Assembly: GCF_003399625.1 (NCBI RefSeq)
Contig: NZ_NBXA01000026.1
Location: 496,001-560,000 of the forward strand
DNA: 64,000 nt
Direction of reading: 5' to 3'
From: Subtercola boreus
GTDB taxonomy: Bacteria > Actinomycetota > Actinomycetes > Actinomycetales > Microbacteriaceae
Shown in pieces: positions 42,633 through 50,405 of this stretch. The notes under the pieces are model-generated. The model saw only the letters and a program-made list of their open reading frames with translations, was not told where the DNA came from and did not search any database. A program made the position numbers and the translations under genes. Position 1 is the stretch's first letter. The number at the start of each line of letters is the position of its first letter.

Positions 42633-43478
42633 ATGCCGTTCACCGAACTCGAAGGGCACCCCGGGGCATCCGTGGTGCTGCTGCACGCCCATCCCGACGA
42701 TGAGACTCTCGCGACCGGTGGGCTGATGGCACGCCTCGCGGCGGATGGATATCGCGTGGTGCTCATCACCGGAACCCGGGGCGAGCGGGGCGAGGTCGTG
42801 CCCGGGCCGCTCAAGGTGCTGGAGGGCACGCCGAAGCTTGCGGCGGTTCGCGTCGCGGAACTCGCCGCCGCGATGCGCGCCCTCGGAGTCGACGACCACC
42901 GTTTCCTCGGCGCCGGTGCCGGTGCCGGTGTCGGCGCCGCCGCGGGTGCCGCCGTCGCCGGAGCACGAGCAGCTGCACTTGCCCCGCGAACATATTCCGA
43001 TTCGGGCATGCAGTGGGGCCCCGGCGGCCGAGCCATCGCGGCCGACGATGCCCCGGCCGACGCGCTCAGCCTCGCACCACTCGACGAGATCGTCGAAGAT
43101 GTCCTTCACGTCGTGCGGGATGTCGCTCCCCGCGTTCTGGTCAGCTACGACGAGAACGGCGGGTACGGGCATCCGGATCACGTGCGGATGCACGACGCCG
43201 CCGTCGCCGTATCGAGGCTGACGGGCATCCCTCTCTATACGGTTGTGGCCGACTGGAACGGTGACGCACCCTCAGCCCCGGGCGACGTGGTCGTGCCGCT
43301 CGGCGAGCATCGCGCCGCCGTGTTCGCCGCACTGGCCGCTCACGCCACCCAGCTGACGGTCGATGGCGGCGACATCATCCTCTCCGGCGGGCAGCGTCAT
43401 ACCGTTGCCGATGACGAGGTGTTCAGGCGTTTCGAGGGCGCCGGCCCGGTCGGTTCCGATCGGGTCACAGCGCCGTGA
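42633..43478 (+). CDS. PIG-L/LmbE-family deacetylase
   Basis: The 281-residue zinc hydrolase removes N-acetyl groups from sugar-type substrates. Zinc and catalytic motifs are LLHAHPDDETLATGG (AHPDDE) and GGYGHPDHVRMHDAA (HPDH). MshB and Mca of mycothiol metabolism belong here, and the length is close to theirs, but the Ala/Gly-rich insert at about 100-120 (GAGAGAGVGAAAG) is atypical. Mycothiol N-acetyl deacetylation is a reasonable but unproven role. It starts at ATG 42633 after a ribosome-site-like GCTGGGTGG. Confidence 0.88.
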   Translation: MPFTELEGHPGASVVLLHAHPDDETLATGGLMARLAADGYRVVLITGTRGERGEVVPGPLKVLEGTPKLAAVRVAELAAAMRALGVDDHRFLGAGAGAGVGAAAGAAVAGARAAALAPRTYSDSGMQWGPGGRAIAADDAPADALSLAPLDEIVEDVLHVVRDVAPRVLVSYDENGGYGHPDHVRMHDAAVAVSRLTGIPLYTVVADWNGDAPSAPGDVVVPLGEHRAAVFAALAAHATQLTVDGGDIILSGGQRHTVADDEVFRRFEGAGPVGSDRVTAP

Positions 43479-43506
43479 TTTCCCGTCGCCCCTCGGGGGC
43501 CGAGTG

Positions 43507-43525
43507 TTAGGCTCGCCTTACCAGG
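43507..43525 (+). promoter_or_regulatory. DtxR/IdeR-type iron box
   Basis: TTAGGCTCGCCTTACCAGG matches the consensus half-sites TTAGG and CCT-ACC of the 19-bp DtxR/IdeR palindrome at about 13 of 19 positions. It lies 49 nt before the start of the following gene. Iron control is inferred. Confidence 0.45.
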
Positions 43526-43573
43526 ACTCGTAGAAACGTGCTCGGTCTTCAGAAGAAAGGCACATTCACCCAC

Positions 43574-44350
43574 ATGAGCTTCATCACCTCACCCGCTTTT
43601 GCGGAAAAGGGTTACGTCATCCTCGACTCCTACGACCAGGCCGGCGACCCGAAAGAGTGGCTCGACCTCGAATTCGTGGACTGGAAATCGTCGGGCGTCA
43701 CCCGTTTCGCCCCCCTCGCAAGCGCGTTCGGCGAGATGGAGTGCAACGGATTCTGGAACCACACGCCGCCCCGCACCGACAAAGACGGCGTCTGGGTGCA
43801 GGCGAACGTGGATGTCGCGCCCATCCTGAAGGCCCGTGCCGAGGAGCCCGGAGCGAACATCGGCCGCTGCCGCGTCATCGAATTGCAGCCGAACGACTAC
43901 ACGAACGCCATCTACAACCTGCACCAGGACGACAACAACCGCCTGAACCCCGAGGGAACCGGATGGATCGTCCGTGGCTTCTTCAACCTGTCGGATGACC
44001 CGTCGTCGGTGCTGATCCTCCGCGAGGACCGCTTCGATCCCGACACCGAAGTGCGCATCCCGCTTCCCGCCGGCGCGCAGGTCATCGTCGACACCCAGCG
44101 ATTCTGGCACGCCGTCTGGCAGGTCGGCCCCGAGCCGCGCTACTGCCTGATCACCTCCTGGGAGTCGGGCCCCGAGCTCGACGCCTACATCGAGAAATAC
44201 CACGGTGCATCGAACAATGTGAACCCGCCGCTGGATGCGCGCGTCATCGAGGATGCCCAGGCCGAGGTGCGCCGTCGCCTCGCCGAACGCTCCGCCACCC
44301 TGGTCGCCCAGGGCAAGAAGCTCGCCGACCCGGTCGACCCCGAGGCGTAG
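43574..44350 (+). CDS. Putative Fe(II)/2-oxoglutarate-type oxygenase
   Basis: The 258-residue protein (ATG 43574 after AGAAAGG) has a candidate metal site H-x-D in IYNLHQDDNNRLNP and a distal His in DTQRFWHAVWQVG, followed by an Arg in PEPRYCLITSW that could bind 2-oxoglutarate. The intervening strands (GWIVRGFFNLSDD, SSVLILRED, VRIPLPAGAQVIV) fit a double-stranded beta-helix. The family is not one I can name, so the enzyme call rests on this pattern. An iron-box-like site lies upstream, consistent with iron-linked expression. A helical tail (AQAEVRRRLAERSATL) ends the protein. Confidence 0.6.
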   Translation: MSFITSPAFAEKGYVILDSYDQAGDPKEWLDLEFVDWKSSGVTRFAPLASAFGEMECNGFWNHTPPRTDKDGVWVQANVDVAPILKARAEEPGANIGRCRVIELQPNDYTNAIYNLHQDDNNRLNPEGTGWIVRGFFNLSDDPSSVLILREDRFDPDTEVRIPLPAGAQVIVDTQRFWHAVWQVGPEPRYCLITSWESGPELDAYIEKYHGASNNVNPPLDARVIEDAQAEVRRRLAERSATLVAQGKKLADPVDPEA

Positions 44351-44629
44351 TCAGAGCTGACCGCCGCTGCCTCTCGCAATTCGCGCGACGGCGATCTGCG
44401 CTTCGATTCGAATGGGTCCATCAGGGTCGCGCCCCGCGTGCTCAAAGGAATCCGGATTCCCGGTCGCGCGACTTCGCATAATGAGCAGCAGCGCCAGAAC
44501 GGCGATGACGGCGCCGAGACAAATGAACAGACACCAGATCACGATCAGCTCCTGACTTTTCGTCACTATATCATGTGCCGCATCGGCTGGTCGAAGAGGC
44601 AACTTGCGCCGATAGGGTTCCTCAGCCAT
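44351..44629 (-). CDS. Small single-helix membrane protein
   Basis: The frame encodes 92 residues with one strong helix (IWCLFICLGAVIAVLALLLI) followed by a charged tail (GNPDSFEHAGRDPDGP). A GTG start at the TKSQEL segment would give about 71 residues and fits the sequence better. It converges on the oxygenase gene and sits in the gap before radA. Function unknown; a chance frame cannot be excluded. Confidence 0.45.
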   Translation of the reverse strand: MAEEPYRRKLPLRPADAAHDIVTKSQELIVIWCLFICLGAVIAVLALLLIMRSRATGNPDSFEHAGRDPDGPIRIEAQIAVARIARGSGGQL

Positions 44630-44748
44630 CCGGCGGCTGACTCAGCGTCTCGGATGCTCGTCTCCTCCACAGGGGCGAGCATCCGTGTTTCTCCACAGCT
44701 TTCGCCGCGGCTCCCACGGGTGTCGGTGGCCGAGCCTAGGGTGGAGGT

Positions 44749-46077
44749 ATGCCCACCAAGCCCCTCAGCAACTTCAAGTGCACCGAGTGCGGGTGGACGA
44801 CCCTGCGCTGGGCCGGCCGCTGCGGCGAGTGCCAGGCGTGGGGCACGGTCGTCTCCGCAGCAGAGTCCACCGGCCTCCAGGGCCAGGTGCGCCCCGCCAA
44901 CATCGACGAGGCGTCGATCGCCCGGCCGATCACCGAGATCGAGACCGACGCTGCGATGCACTGGGCAACGGGCATCACCGAGTTCGACCGGGTGCTCGGC
45001 GGCGGCCTGGTACCGGGTGTCGCCATCCTGCTGTCGGGCGAACCGGGTGTCGGCAAGTCGACACTCCTCCTCGAGGTCGCGGCACGGGCTGCGCAGGAAC
45101 ACCTGCGGGTGCTCTATGTCAGCGCCGAGGAGTCGGTCGGGCAGATCAAGATGCGGGCCGAGCGAACCCGATCCCTCTCCCCCACCCTCATGCTCGCCGC
45201 CGAGACCGATCTCGCCACGATCCTCGGGCAGATCGACGCCGTGATGCCGCATCTCGTGATCGTCGACTCCGTGCAGACGGTGAGCAGCTCACAGATCGAG
45301 GGTGCGGCCGGCGGGCCGACGCAGGTGCGGGCCGTGGCGTCGGCGCTCATCCGTGTGGCGAAGGAGCGGTCGCTGCCGGTGCTGCTCGTGGGGCACGTCA
45401 CGAAAGACGGCTCCATTGCCGGGCCCCGCGTGCTCGAACACCTCGTCGACGTCGTCTGCCAGTTCGAGGGAGACCGCCAGACGTCGCTGCGTTTCGTGCG
45501 CACCCTGAAGAACCGGTTCGGGCCGACCGACGAGGTCGGCTGCTTCGAGATGACCGGGGAGGGCATCCGCGAGGTTCCGGATCCGAGCGGGCTGTTCCTC
45601 AGCCGGGGCGCCGAGGCTGTGAGTGGCACCTGCGTCACCGTGGCGCTCGAGGGGCGCCGTGCCCTGCCCGTCGAGGTGCAGGCGCTCGTGGTCGCCACGA
45701 CAGCGCCGAACCCGAGGCGGGTGACGAACGGGGTCGACGCCTCGCGCGTCTCGATGCTGCTCGCGGTGCTCGAGCGGCGGCTGAAGGTGAAGCTCTCCGA
45801 CAAAGACGTGTACGTGTCGACCGTCGGTGGGGTGAAGCTCACCGAGCCGTCGGCCGACCTCGCGATCGCCCTCGCCATTGCGTCGGCGAACAACGACAGG
45901 GCACTCCCGCACAACTTCGTGGCCTTCGGCGAGATCAGCCTCGCCGGTGAAGTGCGCCCCGTGACATCCAGCGACCTGCGCGCCACGGAGGCGCGTCGCC
46001 TCGGTTTCACGAAGATCCTCGGCCCCGGCCAGACGGGCATCCGCCAGGCCTTCGTCTCCGCCTTCGAGACGGCGTAG
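44749..46077 (+). CDS. radA: DNA repair protein RadA (Sms)
   Basis: The 442-residue RecA-like branch-migration ATPase has the N-terminal zinc finger (FKCTECGWTTLRWAGRCGEC), Walker A GEPGVGKST (about 101-109), Walker B LVIVDSVQT, the family motif KNRFGPTDEVGCFEM, and a C-terminal Lon-like domain (ALPVEVQALVVATTAPNPRR, GVKLTEPSADLAIALA). It acts in recombination with RecA and in replication-fork repair. Length is normal. The convergent carboxylesterase follows. Confidence 0.96.
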   Translation: MPTKPLSNFKCTECGWTTLRWAGRCGECQAWGTVVSAAESTGLQGQVRPANIDEASIARPITEIETDAAMHWATGITEFDRVLGGGLVPGVAILLSGEPGVGKSTLLLEVAARAAQEHLRVLYVSAEESVGQIKMRAERTRSLSPTLMLAAETDLATILGQIDAVMPHLVIVDSVQTVSSSQIEGAAGGPTQVRAVASALIRVAKERSLPVLLVGHVTKDGSIAGPRVLEHLVDVVCQFEGDRQTSLRFVRTLKNRFGPTDEVGCFEMTGEGIREVPDPSGLFLSRGAEAVSGTCVTVALEGRRALPVEVQALVVATTAPNPRRVTNGVDASRVSMLLAVLERRLKVKLSDKDVYVSTVGGVKLTEPSADLAIALAIASANNDRALPHNFVAFGEISLAGEVRPVTSSDLRATEARRLGFTKILGPGQTGIRQAFVSAFETA

Positions 46078-46189
46078 GGCAGAGCGGGGGCAGCCCGAAC
46101 AATCGCCGGAACGCACCTGTGATGCGCCCGCGAACCCCTCGTCTCCGCGCAGGCACGATCGAGATCACTGGCCCGCACCGCAGGGCGCG

Positions 46190-47815
46190 TCACACGTGCG
46201 GCACGAAGGCCTGCCACGCCACCCGCCGCGATGCGCGCGGGTCGAGTTCGACCCGATCCACGGCATCGATGACGAGAGTCCGACGCGACTCCTCGTCGTA
46301 ACGTGGCCACTCGACCACGTTCGTCATCGCGCCGAACCCTGAGCCCGAAACCGATCCCGTGTATGCGAAGCGCACCCAGTACGCACGCATGCGCGCCCCC
46401 GCGGCCAGGAACGACCGACGCCCGCCGAGCAGCGTCATCGTGCGCCCGAACACCCCGCCCATCCGATCGAACAGCGCAAACAGTTCGAGCCCGTGGGTCG
46501 CATCGAATCCCGCAAGCCGCACCAGCCGAGGCGCAACGTCGAACCGGTAGAAGTACACCGGAGCGTACCTCGCGTGCCGCTCCGCCACCTTCACCGTCGG
46601 ATACCAGAACGCGAAATCCCCGCCGAAGTCTGCGGCAGCCCGCCGCACCGGCAGGCCCGGATACTCCGCCTTGATCGCCTTCCGCGCCTTCTTCTTCGTG
46701 TTGGCGAAGATCGCTCGGATGCGTTTGGGCGTCGTCGCCAGAATGTCGAGCCGGCCGCTGAACAGTGATCCCTCGCGGTCGTTGGTGCCGATGATCAGCG
46801 GCACCGGATGCGCGCGCCCGGCCTTGAATGCATCGAGCGGGCGCTCGGGCAGAAAGTCGCCATCGATCACCGGGCACAGCGCGATCGTGCCCGGGTGCAG
46901 GTCGGGCGCCGTCGTCGTGAGGGCATCCGTCGCCCGAACGAGGTCCCGCCAGTCGGCCGTCACCAGCAACTCGCCGGCATCCTCTGCACTGGTGTTCTCG
47001 ACACTGTCGTTCGCGACCCGCGCGCTCAGCAGCTCTACGAACTCCGAGGCCCACAGCCGTGTCTGCGACGGCGGGTACACCGCGTTCGTGGGTGAGCTCT
47101 GCGCGATGGCGCGCGCGAAGAGTCCGGATGCCCGGGGCACCGTCATCAGCGTCGTCACCGCGTTGGCGCCGGCCGACTCCCCGAACAGCGTGACTCGGTC
47201 GGGGTCGCCACCGAACGCACGGATGTTCGCCGCCACCCATTCGAGCAGAGCGACGCAGTCCTTCAACCCGAGGTTGTTCTCGATCGTGCGCTCCGGCGTG
47301 GAGTACTCCGTGAAGTCGAGGAAACCCAACGCGCCGAGACGGTAGTTGAAGCTCACGTAGACCACGTTTCCCTGCCGCACGAGAGTGTCGCCGTTGTGGG
47401 GCACCTCCGCCGACGATCCCACGCTGTACGCACCGCCGTGGATGAACACCATCACCGGCAGCAGGGGTCCCCGCCCGACCGGCCGCACGACATTAAGGGT
47501 CAGGCAGTCCTCGCCCATCGCCGCATTCTTCGCAGCACCGATGAAGTTGCCCTCGCGGGACTGCGGGGCGACCGCCCCGAAACCGCGCGCATCGCGCACC
47601 CCGAACCAGGGCTCAGGCGCGCGCGGTGCCCGGAATCTCAGCTCCCCCACCGGCGGCCGGGCATACGGCAACCCTCGCCACGTCTCGACCCCATGCTCCC
47701 GGATGCCGCGGGCGACACCCTGGGCCGTCGTGACGTCGAGCGCGCCTGGCATGCCGGCACCCGAATCCCCGCGTTCGCGGCCGGGGCGCGATCTCGGCGG
47801 GCGCAGTGTGGGCAT
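46190..47815 (-). CDS. Type-B carboxylesterase
   Basis: The 541-residue esterase has the oxyanion-hole motif VMVFIHGGAYSVG, nucleophile FGESAGANAV (Ser214), the Glu region SLFSGRLD and a His in DATHGLELF. Family N-terminal features are present (GIREHGVETWRGLPYARPPV, EDCLTLNV). It hydrolyses carboxylic esters of undefined range; no secretion signal is apparent. Translation may begin at ATG 47752 (MPGALDVTTAQG), because the first 20 residues are Arg/Pro-rich and unlike the family. Confidence 0.92.
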   Translation of the reverse strand: MPTLRPPRSRPGRERGDSGAGMPGALDVTTAQGVARGIREHGVETWRGLPYARPPVGELRFRAPRAPEPWFGVRDARGFGAVAPQSREGNFIGAAKNAAMGEDCLTLNVVRPVGRGPLLPVMVFIHGGAYSVGSSAEVPHNGDTLVRQGNVVYVSFNYRLGALGFLDFTEYSTPERTIENNLGLKDCVALLEWVAANIRAFGGDPDRVTLFGESAGANAVTTLMTVPRASGLFARAIAQSSPTNAVYPPSQTRLWASEFVELLSARVANDSVENTSAEDAGELLVTADWRDLVRATDALTTTAPDLHPGTIALCPVIDGDFLPERPLDAFKAGRAHPVPLIIGTNDREGSLFSGRLDILATTPKRIRAIFANTKKKARKAIKAEYPGLPVRRAAADFGGDFAFWYPTVKVAERHARYAPVYFYRFDVAPRLVRLAGFDATHGLELFALFDRMGGVFGRTMTLLGGRRSFLAAGARMRAYWVRFAYTGSVSGSGFGAMTNVVEWPRYDEESRRTLVIDAVDRVELDPRASRRVAWQAFVPHV

Positions 47816-48043
47816 GCTGCGATGCTAACCCGGCGAGATGAACGCCTCCTGCCGCCGTGGCAGTATTTCCTCCGAGAGATTTGTGCGAAGAACCGCTGTC
47901 AGGTGAGTAGCAGAGTGAACCGTCCGGCACCAGCTCAGAAGCTCCTGCGCAGCGCGCACAACCCACCGACCGCCCGGAGCTCTTTGCCTTTCTGGGGAAG
48001 ACTTGCAATCGCGTCGGCGTCGATGCAAACTTTAGAAATTGCT

Positions 48044-48077
48044 CCCCACCGTCCTTGCGGATTGGTGGGGCTTTTTT
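48044..48077 (+). terminator. Stand-alone rho-independent terminator
   Basis: CCCCACC and GGTGGGG (48044-48050, 48064-48070) form a stem followed by CTTTTTT. No + strand gene precedes it within 2 kb, so it may end an unannotated small RNA, or a gene that has decayed. Confidence 0.6.
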
Positions 48078-48108
48078 CGTTCGGGAGGCCACACACAGGA
48101 ATTCGGCC

Positions 48109-48402
48109 TTGCAGGATGTCGCGGTTTTCATCAACTATGAGAATGTGCACCGAACCGGCCACAGCAGGCGGCGGCCTGGTCTCGCGACCCTCGCGTCACT
48201 GTGGTTCGGCGCACATCGAGATCGCCTGCTGGACATTTGCAAAGCCCATCTGGTTTCCCGATCTGCTGAGACAGAGACCTTCCAAGCGCGCGCCCTTCTG
48301 CTACTTTCTCGGCGCAGAAGATTTCGAGGACTGTCGCGACTCGAGCACATCATCATCATGAGAGGACGCAGACAAAGACTGCGAAGAGTCCCGGCTGGCT
48401 AG
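48109..48402 (+). pseudogene. NYN-domain protein fragment
   Basis: The frame after CACAGGA starts (TTG) LQDVAVFINYENVHRTGHS, close to the first strand and catalytic Asn/Asp-type motif of NYN ribonucleases (VAVFIDYENVH). After about 25 residues it becomes Arg-rich and unlike the family. It is probably a truncated or frameshifted copy; a chance match is possible. Confidence 0.35.
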
Positions 48403-48497
48403 GCTCAGTAAATGATCCGTCGTGATCCGCGATCAGGCGCTCGATCGGTCGCCCGCGCATTGGCCGACAACGCACTTGACGCCTTCCGCCATGACCA

Positions 48498-48866
48498 TCA
48501 CAGCGAAAGGGCGAACAGGACCTCGGCCGTCTCGAACTCGGTATGGATGTGTTCGGCAACTTCTTCCATGTACTGGGCCACCGATTCTGATGACAAGTCC
48601 GCGATCTCGATGCCGTTGATCGACAGGAACGTCACCATAGAGACCCAAGCTGTCCGCTTGTTGCCGTCGAGGAATTCGTGCGCCTGGCAGATGGAGTGGC
48701 AGAGAACACTGGCTTGAATGTGGATAGACGGGTGGAGGTATGCCCCCTCGTAGGTGGCTTGAGCCCGCATTACTCCACCCTCAAGCTTCGAACGATCAAT
48801 CAGTGGCGCGCCGGACAGCTCGTCGTGGATGTCAATGACTTCGTCGACGGTGAGGAACTGCGTCAC
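48498..48866 (-). CDS. Doc/Fic-family toxin
   Basis: The 122-residue Doc-type protein has the core motif HEFLDGNKRTAW (63-74; family HxFxDxNKR), which in Doc phosphorylates and inactivates elongation factor Tu. The preceding helix region VMRAQATYEGAYLHPSIHIQ is typical of Doc. It starts at GTG 48866, overlapping the Panacea gene stop (GTGA). All catalytic positions look intact, so it is probably an active toxin neutralised by the upstream partner. Confidence 0.92.
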   Translation of the reverse strand: MTQFLTVDEVIDIHDELSGAPLIDRSKLEGGVMRAQATYEGAYLHPSIHIQASVLCHSICQAHEFLDGNKRTAWVSMVTFLSINGIEIADLSSESVAQYMEEVAEHIHTEFETAEVLFALSL

Positions 48867-49402
48867 CGGCTAGCGAGCAGGTCGAGTGCTTCCTTCCAGC
48901 GAGCGCTGACTGTGCGCGCTGTTTCAGCGACACTTCGAGCGTCCGCAATTCGCGCCGAGCCCAACCGCTTGGGCCCTTCGCCAGCCATGGCCAAGCGTGA
49001 ATAATGTTCTCTCACGAGCTTCGCGTCAACCACTGCTGATGACGGAACTTTCGGAGGGGTATCACCACGAGCGGCGAGCCAAGGAGACTCATGGGAGATT
49101 TCAACCAACTCAAGGGCGCTCATGCCCGAATATGCCGCGAGAACGGAGTCGATCAACTCCCTATCCTCTGCAGAGAGTTGACCCTCGTACTTGGGAACGA
49201 AAGAGTACCGCTGCAGCTTCCAGAGTTCGCGCTCAACGGGCCCATTGACCCAAGCCTCAAATGGGTTAGCCGTCAGTGGCTTACCGGTCCACGCTAGGCT
49301 CCAGGCGTTGGACAGGTACACAAGCTTCTGGGTCTTCGTGTTGTCGAAACCCCACTTGAATCGGGATTCGATGTAGCTCGCGATGTCGACCGCTGTCGTC
49401 AT
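48863..49402 (-). CDS. Panacea-domain (DUF4065/SocA-like) antitoxin
   Basis: The 179-residue protein (ATG 49402 with GGGGAAGG upstream) has the Panacea pattern: DIASYIESRFKWGFDNTKTQ, KLVYLSNAWSLAWTGKPL, FEAWVNGPVERELWKLQRYS and a C-terminal helical part (ESPWLAARGD). This hyper-adaptable domain neutralises many unrelated toxins. Direct coupling to a Doc toxin makes it the antitoxin. A longer frame to 49495 is not family-like and was not chosen. Confidence 0.88.
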   Translation of the reverse strand: MTTAVDIASYIESRFKWGFDNTKTQKLVYLSNAWSLAWTGKPLTANPFEAWVNGPVERELWKLQRYSFVPKYEGQLSAEDRELIDSVLAAYSGMSALELVEISHESPWLAARGDTPPKVPSSAVVDAKLVREHYSRLAMAGEGPKRLGSARIADARSVAETARTVSARWKEALDLLASR

Positions 49403-49653
49403 GGTGCCACCTTCCCCTTCTCGTGATGTTAGCAACGCGTTGCGAAATAGTAACCCGGGCAACTGACAGTAGCGCGCGCCCTCCGCCCTGAACACCCCGA
49501 CTGGCGTAATCTCGCGCCGGGCCGTCCGGGGTGCTCAAGATGAGGAACCCGGCATGGAGTGGACGCAGGGCCAAAACCGGAACGCAGGCAGGACACCGTT
49601 CCACGAGGGCTCGGACACCCCAACAGTCAAAAGACACGCCCCAGGGGCTGTCT

Positions 49654-50340
49654 TCAGTAGAGGATGAACTGCGCCGTCGCCGCCGAGGCGATGCCGTCCA
49701 CCGCGACGGTGAGGTGGTAAGACGCGCCGCCGGCCGGAACCGCAGCCTGGGTACCCGCGCAGGTCGACGGCGACGAGCGCACCCTGTTCCACGCGAACGG
49801 CGTGGAGGTCACGACGACGCCGGGCTCGAGCATGGCGGGGGTGTCGGAGGGGGCACTCTGGCAGTCGGTCGACACCCAGTACGTCTCGGTGCCGCTGGTG
49901 ATCGTGTAGACCTGCTTCGACGTGCCGGCGTCGATGGTGCAGGCCGTGGATCCGGTGTTGACGATGCTGAACGAGAGCTGGGGCACTACGCCTGCGGCGT
50001 AGTTGCTCGCGTCGGTGATCGCGGTGACCGTGATGTTTCCGGCGGCGCAGGCGGCCGTACCGTCGGTGGCGGCGCCCGTTGCAGCGCCGGTCGATGACGG
50101 GTCGGCAGGCGACGCTGAGGACGCGACATCCGGAGCCCCCGCGGTGCCCGGTGCTGCCGCGGAACCGTTCGGAACCGCGGACTGCTGGTTGCCCACCGGC
50201 GCCGCACTCGAACCGGAACCCGGCTTCAGGATGACCAGCAGCACGACCACGACGACCACGACGAGAAGCCCCAGCAGCAGAACGGCCCGGCGCCTCCGGT
50301 ACACCTTCGGCGAGTGTCGACGGGGCCGCGGGGTTGTCAT
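49654..50340 (-). CDS. Membrane-anchored extracytoplasmic protein (DUF4232-like)
   Basis: The 228-residue protein (ATG 50340) has a short cationic N-terminus (RPRRHSPKVYRRRR), one membrane anchor (AVLLLGLLVVVVVVVLLVIL), a low-complexity Ala/Ser/Thr/Pro linker and a beta-sandwich-like domain. This has three Cys-containing strands (DGTAACAAG, GSTACTIDAG, VSTDCQS) and a fourth later (SSTCAGTQ), which pair well as disulfides. The pattern (SFSIVNTGSTACTID...) matches actinobacterial DUF4232-type secreted domains of unknown function. Confidence 0.75.
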   Translation of the reverse strand: MTTPRPRRHSPKVYRRRRAVLLLGLLVVVVVVVLLVILKPGSGSSAAPVGNQQSAVPNGSAAAPGTAGAPDVASSASPADPSSTGAATGAATDGTAACAAGNITVTAITDASNYAAGVVPQLSFSIVNTGSTACTIDAGTSKQVYTITSGTETYWVSTDCQSAPSDTPAMLEPGVVVTSTPFAWNRVRSSPSTCAGTQAAVPAGGASYHLTVAVDGIASAATAQFILY

Positions 50341-50405
50341 GGCCTCAGGGTACCTGCCGCGTCTGACAGGCCCCGCGACATCGCTGGCGTGCCCGCGAAA
50401 GAGCC

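Noticed and set aside
41331-43193. Long minus-strand open frame opposite rtcB and PIG-L
   Set aside because: His/Arg-rich shadow translation; rtcB and PIG-L motifs are unambiguous on the + strand.
45114-47240. Long minus-strand frame crossing radA and the esterase
   Set aside because: Arg/Gly-rich shadow; it would overlap two well-supported genes in the wrong frame.
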